In this document: piece by piece, positions 23,401-35,178 of the stretch | Position numbering within the stretch: position 1 is the first letter of the stretch | Layout of the letters: each line of letters begins with the position of its first letter | DNA from: Ciona intestinalis | Lineage: Eukaryota > Chordata > Ascidiacea > Phlebobranchia > Cionidae | Reading direction: 5' to 3' | Assembly: GCF_000224145.3 (NCBI RefSeq) | Contig: NW_004190417.1 | Location: 152,782-216,781, forward strand | Length of the DNA: 64,000 nucleotides | The notes under the pieces: model-generated | Database searches by the model: none | Told to the model about the DNA's origin: nothing | The model's input: the letters and a program-made list of their open reading frames with translations, nothing else | Position numbers and translations under genes: made by a program

Positions 23401-26400
23401 AATTGGGTTGCAACATTTCCTGGAGTAAATTTAACAATTATAGAAGAAATTTCTCCTTAAAAAATTCTTACAAAAATAGATTTAACATTACATTACCATA
23501 TAATTACTCCATACTTATCAATACAACACATTTCAATATTAATATATAAACGAATGTGAGACAACTGCTGATATCAGATTTAAAATTTCTAAATGATCAA
23601 TTGTTGCTCTAAAGATTCCATTGTGTGGGAATTTAATGGGTTAACTTAAGTCCTGGGTTGAAATGACTTCTAGAGAACCTAGAGACTAGAGACCGACCGA
23701 TATCAATTTTTTCCACCGATACCGATATTTTACCGATATTCGACACTATAGCGAAACATGTGAAATGATCAGTATTAATCAAAATTAATACCTGTATTCA
23801 AGATACTGCAAGTTATTATAGATAAAAAGTGGTTGGTCATCACTTAGTCTACATGTTCTTAATTGGGAACTCCAAATATGTTGCTTTTGTAGAAAACTAT
23901 GACCCACGTGGTGTTAGTAGGGGGCGGCAAACAACTTGAAGAACCAGCTTAAAGGCCAATGCCACCAACTACATCAGAAGCAAGACCTAAAAAGGTGCGG
24001 GCAGCTGAAGAGGCGACAGGCAAGACCCAAGATTTTAAACACTTTTGTGCTCAAATTAGCTAATATTACACCAGCTTTAATGCCGTAAATGACCAGTAAC
24101 GCCTGTACCTGTCAAAAACCGATGTTACTGGACATGTGGTCAAGCAGTTCTTTCATTTACAACAAGTGAACAACCCTTTGAATTCTTTTTCTTGGTTACA
24201 GTGTTAATTTGAGCGCAAAAGTGGTCAAAATCTTGGTTCTTGTCGGCGGCCTCTTCAGCTGCCTGCACCTTTTAAGCTTTCAGCTTTTTTTTCTGACGTA
24301 GATGGTTGTGTTGGGCTTCAGGCTGAGTTCACCTGGTTTAAAGCTGATTTTGTACTTCAGGCAGTATTATGGGCAGTGCTTTGGGTAGTTTGCTGCCACC
24401 AACTCGAACTGATACCCCTTTACAGGTGAAATCTTTCTTTCGCATTTGGCATTGCCAATGTTCATCTCTTCCCATCCAGGATCTTTTAGGAAGGATATGA
24501 CATTCACATAGGGCGTCCCATACTAGTCACCTCTGCAACCAAAGCAACTGCAACGACATTCATAGCCTATTGTCCCCAAAATCAGTAACAACACAGAGAC
24601 CCCATAAAATCGCCAGCTATACAACTTCTAAAAGCGATACAAACTAAAAAGTGGTTAAAATTCAGTAATTTGACTGTAAAATATAATTTCTGACCTTGAA
24701 AATGACCTCGGATAGTGTTAAAAGTAACGCTATTGAACTCGCCATCCTCAGGTACTCTAATATGGATACCATGATTGTGTCTCTAGCTTCTCTGGAAGTC
24801 ATTTTAGTCCAGAACTCAAGTTAACCCTTCGGACTCAAGTTACAAACCTTGGACATTGAAGGTTTCAGTACTTATTTTAAGGAATCTATGGTTTTCGGAA
24901 ATCATGTGTTTTGTGCGATTTTGATTAACGGTTTCTTCTGACCAAAACCGAACATGTTTTTGTGCAAAACCATCACGATTTATACATATTCGTAACAAGA
25001 CAGCTACTCGACAATACTACATTTTAATCTGCCAACTTTGTAATTCTGGATTCTATAATGGTGTAAAAGTTGAGTAAACCTTTGGTGGCATGTGGTCAAT
25101 AGTGGTGCGCCGACTTTTATCTGCACTCGATCTTGATTAACAGGTTTTTAGCTAATGTCTCGGCTCTCAGATAATGCGGATAAAACCATTATTGGACCCT
25201 AGCTATTGGACTTTACCAAAGTCAAATGGTTTGTATCTCACCTCATCTCTAAGATATATATAGTTAACATTTAGGTGCCGCATTAATTTTGGTCCAAGTC
25301 ATGAATTACAGATGAAATTTGCGAATTATACAACAGTAAGCAATGTGAATGCAAGAAACAGTGATGTATCATTGTTTTTCCATTCGTGTGGAAGTGAATT
25401 ATTACTATTTAGTATTTGCCACCCAATGTTTCCTTATCTTTATCTTTACTATTCGTCAGACCCAGAAGATTAGGAATTGGATGAAACAAAACCTTACAAC
25501 ATCATAGTTATGAGTAAAAATCAGACACTAAATCATCATCTGAACCATTGTCTGTTTTCTTTCAGCAGCAACAGTAGCAAAAACACTGTAAAATAGTAAT
25601 CTTGGGATAAAGTATAAATGAAATTGCCAGAAACTGCTGATAATAATAGGGCAACAAGTTAATTGGTCAAAAATAACTTAATCTTAAAGCAGACGTTCAT
25701 ATTTAGTCTCAAACAGCCTAAAATGTACGTATATATACATGGACTTAAATGCTACACTTGTAACAATGATAAAACATAATTCGTATACTTATGTGTTATG
25801 GCCCTGCAAACCATTGTTACCAAAAATATACGAAATTCAAAACCTTTGGGGTTTTTCTTGAAGCATTACATGAAAAATATTTTTTATAGCATTAAAGATC
25901 AATATTCATCAAACATTGTTGTCTAGAAAAGATTTAGAATTCCTTAAAGGTAAATTTAAAATACCAAGATGCAGCAACGCCCAGCATCTTTGACAACTTG
26001 CACTTGCTACAACAAACAAGACGAATGCCAGAAATGCCTGGAACTACGACCCCGAAATATGCATACAAACGGTCAATAGGCTTGACGACTGAACATGAGC
26101 TGAAGGTGAAAATCGTCAAAGAGCCAACATGGTCCTCTTAGACGTCTACCGATATATCAGTTCCAAAAAATCACTCCACTTTAATTGTTTCTAATTTCTA
26201 AAAGAATAAAGAAAATTCAAATTTTATTTCTGATTTGGTATATTGAATGCTTCTTCTTCAAGAATATATAAAAAAAAATGTAAAACACGGACTTTATTAT
26301 ATTTTAATTTTTTGATTGAACCTATGCTAGGTACATACCAGATTATGCTGATTCATCATATTTTCAAACCTAATGTTAAACACGAAAAAATGACTTTTTA

Positions 26401-28040
26401 TAAAAAAATGGCACAGTAAGTACTAGTGATACATAATAAACCTTGTAATATAAAAAAGTGCAAAAAATTAACTAATAAGAAAAAAGTGTTGGGTCAGCAT
26501 ATTATGAAGCTATGTTAAATCGAAAAATTAAAACACTATGATTTCTATGCTTTACAATTTTTTTATATAGTTTTGAAGAAGAAGCATTCATTATACCAAA
26601 TCAGACATAAAATTTGAATTTTCTTTAGTATTTTAGAAACTAGAAACAATAAAAGTTGAGTGAATTTTTTTCTATAGAAAATCCCACACATTGCACCCCG
26701 GCCGATTTAGCAGTCTGGAATAGGTATGTCTAAGAAACCCTATTTTCTGATTAAGTTAGTACAATAAAGGGTGAATAGTTATGTTCAGTTGAAAAAGAAA
26801 TATGTTTGAAAATTTATGAACTTATATTACACTTTGATTTTAATCAAGATATGACAAAATTGAGATGTGTGAAAAAGTTTTGCAAATAATAAGAACAACA
26901 AACAACTGTCCGACAGAAAGCTACTAACATGCCCGGTGCTCAGCGTGTCAATTGCTACAACCCTCACATGAAGGCTTCAAGATAACATCTTTTATTGTTT
27001 ACACTGAAATATGTTCTGCTAAAGTTTAAAATGATATTGAAACCTGGTCACGACTAAACCATTACTTTAGTTTTAAATTAAATATTTAAATATCAAATTA
27101 ATGTGTGCTGGTGCCGCAACTAGTGTTTAAGTTCCACCGTGCCACTTATGAACTTATGTTTTTTCATAGTCAATTGCATCGATGTTTTTTTCCTTTATAC
27201 ATTTACCTAATACTTTGTGTTAACAGTTTATTCAAGTATTGTTACTTCAATAATGTATTTTTACATGTAGGATACTTTCAAAGTTGTTATTTCAAGTAAT
27301 CAGAATCTGATTGATGTGGATGCAAGTGGTTGCTGGTCGCTGGATGATGACTGCATAATTACAATGGCTGCAAAATGTACAAAATTAAAAAAACTTGCGT
27401 TGGTGAATGTATATCCAATCACAGATCGTTCAATAGACTCACTGGCACTTAATTGTAAACATCTGACAACACTAAAGGTTTCTGGATGTTGGCGAATAAC
27501 CAACACTTCTATTGGGTAATTTTAACTACATTCTTACTTCGGAATATGCTATAGGTCATCTTTGAAGATAGATAGTTATTTTTGGAATAACAAGTTTGGC
27601 GTGTTTACCTTTATACTTATGTGTCACAGTTAAACCTTTCGGAGACAAACTTTTTCAATTTGTGCTAAGCTGATGACATTATAGTGAAAGTTAACTTTTT
27701 GATAAAATCTCATGGAGGATTTTTAAGGGTTAAGTTTACTTCATTTTGAATTTGTATTTCCTCTAATCCACACATGGTACAAAAACATCTAAAAACCACA
27801 CAAACAAAAAAGGAGGTTTTACATTTCTGTTGTTAATAAATATTTAATGGCAATCGTTTCAGGAAAATAGGTGAATACTGCAAGAAACTACACCTACTAC
27901 ATGTGAAGGACTGTAGAGACATATCGGAATCTAGTCTGGCCCGACTAAGGGTTCGAAATGTTGTGATAGACAAACCAGTTCCACCCAAGACTTTTTCTAG
28001 GAGGCTATTGGTTCAACCATATGTCAACCTACAGGTGTAA
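17421..28040 (+). CDS. Fbxl15: F-box/leucine-rich repeat protein 15
   Basis: Five exons join in frame: 17421-17582, 17688-17807, 23158-23295, 27271-27515, 27863-28040, giving 280 residues (human FBXL15 is about 300). The N-terminus is an F-box-like segment (LPFHDVLFPKIL, then LREVSKKYQ), expected to bind SKP1. It is followed by Cys-containing LRRs of about 26 residues (LKNVDITNCSRLTN, LTRLSIHGCHWIDK, LIDVDASGCWSLDD, LKKLALVNVYPITD, LTTLKVSGCWRITN, LHLLHVKDCRDISE). The C-terminus QPYVNLQV matches the vertebrate PFVNLQV end, which decides the family. By homology it is the substrate adaptor of an SCF ubiquitin ligase, described in vertebrates as targeting SMURF1 and so favouring BMP signalling. 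Introns 2 (5.35 kb) and 3 (4.0 kb) are swollen by transposons. AATAAA at 28633-28638 is a likely polyadenylation signal. The start is the first in-frame ATG. Confidence 0.92.
17843..18368. mobile_element. Inverted-repeat element with telomere-like repeats and tRNA-like core
   Basis: The left terminus GGGCTATACAGAGAATACGG and the right terminus, reading inward GGGACTATACAGAGAAGACG, are inverted repeats of about 33 bp. Inside, 17955-18015 is a degenerate array of CCCCTAACN units, followed by an antisense tRNA-like block (18068-18143). The element is 526 bp and lies in Fbxl15 intron 2. Confidence 0.75.
18068..18143 (-). other. tRNA-like sequence (pol III A and B boxes)
   Basis: On the minus strand TGGTGTAGCGGTATGCG fits an A box and GGTTCGACTCCCGC a B box, about 40 nt apart. 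The CTGTG/CACAG ends can pair. The anticodon arm does not fold convincingly, so it is more likely a tRNA-derived part of the surrounding transposon than a working tRNA gene. Confidence 0.5.
18995..21985. mobile_element. Fold-back element with about 200-bp inverted arms in Fbxl15 intron 2
   Basis: The left arm (18995-19260) contains AGCCTTATGCTATTG, ATTATTTTTCGTTC, TCTCTCGCAAG, AACGAATCGCAACGTCAGC. The right arm (21765-21985) contains the same blocks reversed and in inverted order. A third partial block is at 20505-20610 (TCGCAACGTCAGCGCGAATT). No long ORF lies between. The exact ends could not be fixed by eye. Confidence 0.6.
20995..22400. repeat. Inverted repeat pair (20995-21240 / 22190-22400)
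   Basis: Left blocks CAATCGTTATTATGACGCAA, TGTGAATTGCTATTATG and GCCGCTTGGCTGAGGA reappear inverted on the right (ATAATTGCGATTGTTTAACC, TAGCCAAGCAGCAGG). The right arm lies outside the fold-back element above. A relative is inside the transposon at 5267-6489 (6005-6190). Confidence 0.6.
23985..24285. repeat. Inverted repeat, about 65-bp arms, in Fbxl15 intron 3
   Basis: GCAGCTGAAGAGGCGACAGG...CCAAGATTTTAAACAC on the left pairs with AAAATCTTGGTTC...CCTCTTCAGCTGCCTGC on the right, about 140 bp apart. It is probably an unclassified MITE core. Confidence 0.6.
26165..26677. mobile_element. MITE with about 100-bp inverted arms in Fbxl15 intron 3
   Basis: The left arm holds TTCTGATTTGGTATATTGAA then TGCTTCTTCTTCAAG. 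The right arm (26575-26675) holds the inverted counterparts. A related single arm lies at 20260-20345. No coding capacity. Confidence 0.7.
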
Positions 28041-28835
28041 TATATATGGTGTTCAAAGTTACGTGTTAAATACTTTGATATGTGTTGTCAATTTCAATTT
28101 ATGAACGCAATGTGTTTAATCGAACTCGTTAGATATTGTTGTTGGTTTCCTTTTGTTGAAAGGTTTAAATTAGGATATACTTACCTTATTGGACATTTTT
28201 GTTAAAAAAAATATAAAACTGTCCTTTTTTAATTCCCACAATGTCACAGAAAAAAAAAATTCAAAGTTTGGTTGGCTGAAAAACTAAGTTTTTGACTGGT
28301 TAAACAAGTGCTTATGCGGGAGTAAATGGGAGAATTCTTCTATTCGATCTTTTTTGATTTTAAACTTATATGTTTAAATATTTTAACTCTTTGTTATGTT
28401 TTCTTTAAATGACACTATTTAAGGTGCTCTAGTTGACCAAATTTAAGGTTATCCTTCTGTCATTAGTCCCATTTATTTTGTTATTCTGTAATCAACATGC
28501 CTATTTGTTTGCTTGCCTAAATGTCCAATTTTTTTCTTTTTTTGCAGCTCTTTCTTGTTTTTTCATTCGTCTATCAAGAAGGATGTAATTTATTAACTAA
28601 ATGAAAACTGACACTGTTGTTTAGCAGTAGGAAATAAATTATTGTTCTACGCATTTCCGCATTTCGTGTTCGAAAGCATACTAGAAAACGCCCGGTTTTA
28701 TTGTTCTAAAACAGAACGTTGAAGACGCATGTTTGTGCCAGAACCGGTTTAACGAGCGATATATTAAACTTTAATGTTTTATTGTTTTTGATTTAGAGGT
28801 TATCGCATATCTTACTCTTTTAAACTAACTTAGCT

Positions 28836-29436
28836 ATGCGCGCAATCGCCGTTCTATCGCTGGTAGTTGCAATATTTGCTCTCATAATCTCCATAGTTGC
28901 TGTTGCAACACCAGGATGGTTGGACGATGGAAGGGGGGTGTTTTTGTCTTGTAATGGAACATTAAGCATCCAAACATGCTCTAACGTTTTAGGTAAGTAA
29001 TTCAAGTTAAATTTTCCAATCAATAACAAACGGAAATATTTTTAGGCGATGATAAGATGAGTTTTGTGACATCAATATTGCTCTTGATCGGCATTGTTTC
29101 TATTGTCTGTGGGCTAATTTTTTTTATTGTCTTTATGAAACACAACAAAAAGAATTTTGGTCTGTCTGCCAGCGTCATTTACGCGATTGCAGGTAAGTGA
29201 GTAAATTGACAAATACCCATTTACCTTAATTTAAAAAATAAATGGGAAATATTGTTTCAGTTGCTGGAATGGTCGTTGGTGGAGCAGTTTTTACTGTTGG
29301 TTATATTAATCAGACAACAGTGCAAGGCGGCGTCACGAATTTCGGTTACAGTTACTACCTTGCATGGGGAAGCGCAGCTCTCTGCATTATCGCTTCAGTC
29401 ACGTCCTGCATTGATAGCTTAAAGGGAAGCGCTTAA
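28836..29436 (+). CDS. Small claudin/PMP22-superfamily four-TM protein
   Basis: Three exons, 28836-28992, 29046-29192, 29261-29436, joined with phase-1 introns of 53 and 68 bp, give 159 residues. TM1 is residues 3-26. The first extracellular loop has W28 and C39-x8-C48 with GVFLSC in place of the usual GLWxxC motif, and an N-glycosylation site at N40. TM2 starts after DDKM; TM3 spans the SVIYAIAG/VAGMVVGG junction; TM4 is YYLAWGSAALCIIASVTSCI, preceded by FGYS as in invertebrate claudin-like proteins. The protein is short compared with claudins (about 200-230). A membrane, perhaps junctional or epithelial, role is inferred from family only. It lies about 800 bp downstream of Fbxl15 in the same sense and converges with Hox1 (585 bp between stop codons). 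AATAAA at 29746-29751 is a likely poly(A) signal. Confidence 0.82.
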
Positions 29437-30020
29437 GTGCAACATTGTTGCAGTAAATTTCGCGTTTCGACAGTTATTTAACGTAGAATTGCTTTATTTT
29501 TTTAATATTATCATTGACAAACCCTAAAGTTGATTTATGAATGTTTTCTTTACCATGCAAATCAATCGGAAAACCCGTTTACGTAAGAATAAGTTCATTT
29601 TATAAATTACAGATACAACAAGTGTAATATACATTTTTGCGAAATATCGACTATATGTACAAAATGAGGTAAAACGAAGGAACGTTACACATCTGTGCAA
29701 CATATATATATAGAGGGAGAGGCTTGTGTGTGCTGTTGATTTTAAAATAAAGCGTTATCCAAATTGTAACAGGCGTTAAAATATAACTACATTGTAATAA
29801 ACAGAATGCTTACGAATATTGTACATATATAAAACCGAATCCAAATACTTAAACTTTTTTTATATTTTGTTTCACGGGTGTTTTAAAAGATAAAATAAAA
29901 TGAATGCGTGTAGTTTATGCGCTTTCTTGGTCATCTACAATGATGCGCAAAACGAGGACGTATATTGTGTGACGTTACTCGCTGTTGGGTTGGCTACCTT
30001 GCTGGTAATTGATGTCAAGG

Positions 30021-33000
30021 TCACGTGACTATATTCATGTCCGCCTCTGCGGCAGGTTTTTGGAACTGATGACTTAACATTAAGGAATTGTAGTTTGTGA
30101 CGCCAGTGCTTTTGTTTGATGATGACGATGCGAGGTACATGGGATTAGTTGATGAAGATGTAGAAGTTTGTTTCAAGCCATGAAGCGTTTCGCTTTTGCT
30201 TTGTGACATTTTATTTCCGTTTAACTTTTCTGCTTCTTTGTCCCTTTTCTTCTGCTTCATACGACGATTTTGAAACCATATTTTTACCTTCCAAACAAAA
30301 CTGTTTAATTGCTTTGTCTTGGTCAATAAAAATTAATCATTATATTTTGGGTAAACAAAATGTAGGGATAAGATTTTCTTTTAGTGACTGCACTTGTATA
30401 AATAAAATTGGGTTGACCAGAAAACAGAAGCCGTAGGCGGACAAAGTAAGCAGACAGTAATGGATTGCTAACCGGTTTATTTGCCAAGTAAGCATTCAAG
30501 ATCTACGATTCTATTTAAGCGAACAAATAGCCGTTTCTAACCCAGGAGGCTTTATTGATTAAATCCCACCGTGTGAGATAAAGCAACCATAGTATTGCCA
30601 ACACACGTAGAAAAAACTTCTCCATTTTTCTCGGTGAAAATAAAAAACAAGCATATCTTACTTGGAAAACATAGGCTATAGAACAATTGATTAACTTTAA
30701 TTTCATACATGCTTCTTGTTTAAAAAAAAAACTTAGTTTGATCCATTGTCTTTTTCGTACGTGTTTACATCAAAATAGAGTTACCTGGGTTTCATTAAGG
30801 CGCAATGCTGCTGCTATTTCAACCCTCCTGGCTCTTGTTAAGTACTTATTGAAGTGAAACTCTTTTTCAAGCTCGGTAAGCTGTTTTGTAGTGAAATTTG
30901 TTCTGCCGTTATTTCCAGTTACTCCGTAGGTGTACTCCACCATTTTGTTTTGTGAAAAATATACTAAAACAGACACAAAACATTGTTAGTGTATGTAGGT
31001 TAATATTTACTAATTACGAACCTATTATATAGTACGGTGAGGTAAGATGGGAAACCTTTTCCCGGTACTCATGTTTTACGGGTTAACACAAATAATTTTA
31101 CAGGATTATTCTACAATACAATCTAAAATCTATATAAAGCGCGCGCAATGCCGATGACTCTTCCTCACTAAAAACAATTCGGTGTTCAAGAAAGCTTTTT
31201 TTCGATGGCTGAAAAAATCGTAATATTAAAGTATTTGTTCTTTAAAAATGCTCGCTAAACCATATTAAAAGCTTCCGAACTTTTGTAGGTCTCCGAAGTT
31301 TTGTATTTTGTTTTATATATAATGTTTACGTGGCAAATAAACTAGTAGTGCTCGTTAATTTAGATAGGTAAACTAACAGCTGCATGGAAAGAAATATATT
31401 ATACAGGTTAATTAAAAACTTTTATGAAAAGTATATTGGAAATTTAGTCACGGGCACTTGTTGGAGGTAAAATATGAAAAGTGGCTTGTGTGAAATATAA
31501 CGTAGCAATATCCAAATGTAGCAGAAAGGTAAACTTCATTGATAATTATTATCAATTTTCTGCTTTTGCAAGTTCATATGCATTTCTAGAATATAGTATT
31601 CATTAATTGATGTTCGAACAATACTCATTATTGTTTAAACAAAACCAATTTTCATAAAATAATATAATGTAGGTTTGGGTAACCTGCTAAAAACTATAGC
31701 ATTAGAGAGCAAGGAGAAGAATGTTTAAACTTAATTTTCAGAAAAAAATTAACAATGGTTTTAAACTGCCCCGTCTCACCCTGTTTGTTTTCGAGCTGGT
31801 AAAATTACATCTGTTGTGTGAATCGCTAAATAACTCCTCGTGTGTTTTAATCGGTTTTTGAGTTGTAATAAGGGAATGATAGTATTAATTCGTAGCATCA
31901 CCCGAAAACCATCATCTATTTTATTTTTTTAAATATTGGGAAATATGTCCTTAAATGTCACATCTTTCACACCATTTTGTTAATGCATGAATAAACTGTT
32001 AAAGCTGGACAGATGTATTTATACAATTTTTTATATTAAATTAATTCCAGTTCATTTTATTTAAAGCTATGAAACGCTTCTTTTTGAAAAAGTTAAAAAA
32101 CGATAAAAGATTTTTTCGAATGATCAATGTTGGTTTACAATATAAAAATTGTCAGATGGTGAACGATATCTCACATTTTGTTTAAAAATCGAAGTGACGA
32201 AAAGCGACACCCAAACGCGTGACTGAGATTGGTCTCCGTGGACCAACCACGCGTAACGCCAGCTTTTGTTTCGATAATGGAATAATAATGCCAATTGCAA
32301 TGCTTCAGTTGACAAATGAGGACACAATGCAATTGATCGAGGCCATGGGAGCAAAACAGATATTGTAATCTGCATTCCGTAATTATAACTCCAATATTAC
32401 ACGCTAATGATAAATAGAAATACGCGTGCTGTGCGCTATTCGTCTTAATGGTTACCGTACTTGATGTTCCACGGTTTCCCAGTGCATTAAGCGGCAATAT
32501 CTTGTTGCTTGAACAAGACGCAACATAGCAACGTTAGTACAAATATACTCGGCTTAATTTTATATATTTTAGGTAAAATCTGTTTTCAATGTGCATTGCT
32601 TTTATTCGAGAAATTTAGCATCTATACTCCAGTTCAAGGTGTTCTAACCTGGCGTCGTATATAAGCACATTGTGCTGCACAGATAACCACACTATAATTC
32701 TTATTTGGAAACAAGTTTTATAAATCTAATAACAGCAATAAAGAGCAATACATGTTAAAAGAGTACTTTAGCTGAAAGTAACGCATAGCCGTTCGCGTCG
32801 GGCAGCGGAAAACCCGTAGAATTTTTTGTGGTTTTGGGTCGATTTTACGGATGACTGGTAGACAAGGACACGACGATGTGTACATATTTACCGTGGTATC
32901 GATACGCCCAACGCCGCAAAGATATAGTGTGAGCGAAAGGACAGAGAGTTCATGAACCCAGCATCTACCCCGCGGCGTTTCGATATCATTCACATGACGG

Positions 33001-35178
33001 ATAAAGGGACCATTGAAACGACAACGTTCCCTTTGACCACGCAATTTTAATGCCAATAAATATAGTAGGGTACCATTTGCACATAAAATTCCATATTTTT
33101 TTCTAACCGTGTTTTAAACAAATAATCACGCGCTTTCAAGGTCGCGAAGATACGATTATATAAACCCACAAATATTCGTTGTTTAATACTAAATGGGATT
33201 ATAATAGAGAATGAAAACATAGACCATCTCATCGTAACCTACTCTATACGAAACTTGTATTTTTAAGCGTAATAGCGTGTTCCTTTTGGTGGTATAGTAT
33301 TGGTGATGTTGTAATGTATTTTATAAACAGAAAGTCGAAAAACGGTGATCGACACACCACGTGACCATATCTCCTTTACTAAAGCAACATGCTAATTATG
33401 CGGAACGATTACCTTTTAAACCAAGATAAGCACAATGACTGCTGCATTAGCAAAACGTTGGGCACAAAATTCAAAAACAAATAGTGGACACATAGCCTTA
33501 TTAGGCATTGATATCAAGTACTATGGGAGAAGACGGAACACCTTTGGTACATAATGTCCACATTTTCGGATCGTGTTTAAAACAATTAACACCGGTCTAT
33601 AGTAGTCTCATGAGGATACGGTTTTATATATTTTTTGAATATTTTTTGTTTAAATGTGACGATAAAATCGAATGAAAAGGTGTCACAACCCTACTATTAG
33701 GACTTTATATATTGCGATTAGTTTTAACCGTACAAAAAGTTGTTAAAGCATGTCACGGCCTAAATTTATAAATTCAAAATATTTTCTATAATGACGCGTA
33801 TAAATACCTTAGATAAAATATGATAATAGTCACTACCCGCCTCGTAAAATACGCGCAATGAGGCGAACCTACGATGCGCCAATAAATAAAGCAAGTAACT
33901 ACTCAATCTGTCTTTTATTTCACTACTTTCTCTATTATGATGTCACGCGGGATCTGATAGAGAGAAACGGTCGACCAAAATGCGAACATTGGGGTCATGA
34001 AAAGGCTAAAACGAACTGAACTTTACCATAAAACATCGCGAAAGGTATATAAATGCGACCCTGGCAAAATATCATTTGACGATGATAAATGAAGTTAGTT
34101 ATGTGACGATGGGTGGTCCAAAACATTTGTTAAAGGAATGTTTTATGTTTGAACATTAAACTTAAGTAACAATTTTTTATTTAAACTATTTCTATACTAT
34201 AAATTGACGATCGGTTGTTTTGAGTGAACCGAACGTGAATACCATGTACAATGTTGATTTGTAATCGATCTTTCCAAATCTCCGAAATAATTGCTCATTT
34301 ACTTACTAATTAAGCCTTAATCAAGAAAACGAAATCTATGTGACGATAATTGCGTGTTTCTTTTGGGAATAGCAGTATGATCGTTTTTAATATGAAATAC
34401 AGCTTCGCACTTGCTTTCTCGTGTCACCTTAAACTGTAACAAAATGGCGGAGCTCGCTTAAAACTGAAAATTAATAGGAGCGTGCGTAGTCCTATCGTTA
34501 AGTCTGTGTTAAACTTTACAACTTACTGCTTTTCGGTGGGTTTCTCTTTATCTTCATCCAATCGTAAGTGTTACTCGGCAGTGTGTTGGTACATTGAGGG
34601 CTCGCAGTAGGAGTATCATACGCGGAATTTGGCGGAGAAATGCGATCTTGGACGCCGCAAGAATTAATGACCGAGTCGTTCGTTTCATTTCGAGAAACAT
34701 TTGGACCCAAAATGCATGGGTTGTATTGGGAATATAACGAATTGTTTGAAAATGTGCTCGTATATAAGGGATTGGAGGTTGGGTACGATTCATTGATTGA
34801 ATAACTTTGGTGTACATAGTTTGAATCGGCCCCCACAAGTTGGTTGCAGTAGGGAGTACTTGTGTTATAGTTTAAGCAAGCAGGTGAATATGCATAGGGT
34901 GAATTATCTGTTGAATGTACAGTTGTACCAACAGGTCCTGTTGGAGAGTTCTCTCGGGAGCTTCTGCCAGGACTACCTTCATTTTGTGGCGTTACTGTCG
35001 ATTCATTGTGATTTCGGATGGATTCAACAGTTCTGTATATTCCGTATGCAGATGTTTCATGTGGTAACACAGTTGGCTTATTGGCATGAGAAGTAGGGAA
35101 TGGGCCTTGCGGGGTGATGTGGTTGGTATAGGAATTTGAGTTTGAAGCATGAACCGGGTATTTCATGTACGAATTCAT
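30021..35178 (-). CDS. Hox1: Homeobox transcription factor Hox1 (labial class)
   Basis: Transcript-order exons 35178-34527, 30963-30785 and 30287-30021 join in frame to 365 residues. The first ATG gives MNSYMKYP, matching the MNSFLEYP start of vertebrate HOXA1. Exon 1 is Ser/Thr/Asn/Tyr-rich and ends with the PBX-binding hexapeptide region [12 protein letters not shown] (205-216), diagnostic for paralogue group 1. The homeodomain is residues 234-293: [20 protein letters not shown] in exon 2 and [15 protein letters not shown] in exon 3, split by an intron before homeodomain residue 45, with Gln50 and Asn51 present. It is a nuclear DNA-binding regulator of axial patterning. In Ciona it is known to respond to retinoic acid in epidermis and nerve cord. 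Intron 1 (3.6 kb) contains two MITEs. The exon 3 acceptor is a weak pyrimidine tract. No other Hox gene is in the window. Confidence 0.97.
31026..31980. mobile_element. MITE of the GATGGGACAC family, long diverged form, in Hox1 intron 1
   Basis: The left end is TATATAGTACGGTGAGGTAA then GATGGG. The right end, TTAAATGTCACATCTTTCAC, is a decayed inverted partner. Internal AAAGCGCGCGCAATGCCGAT matches the block near 990 in the copy at 877-1599. Confidence 0.65.
33519..33698. mobile_element. Short MITE of the GATGGGACAC family in Hox1 intron 1
   Basis: Left TACTATGGGAGAAGACGGAA then CACC. Right AGGTGTCACAACCCTACTAT. Internal GTGTTTAAAACAATTAACA, as in the copies at 52666 and 63901. 180 bp. Confidence 0.7.

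Noticed and set aside
23685..26165. CCGACCGATATC and CTACCGATATATC motifs at 23695 and 26145 as ends of a hAT transposon
   Set aside because: Both are in the same orientation, so they are not a terminal inverted pair; at most two separate left ends.
28785..28833. Trans-splice (spliced-leader) acceptor before the claudin-like gene
   Set aside because: TTTAG-type acceptors are present near 28796 and 28833, and tunicates do trans-splice. Without transcript data they cannot be told from chance AG sites.
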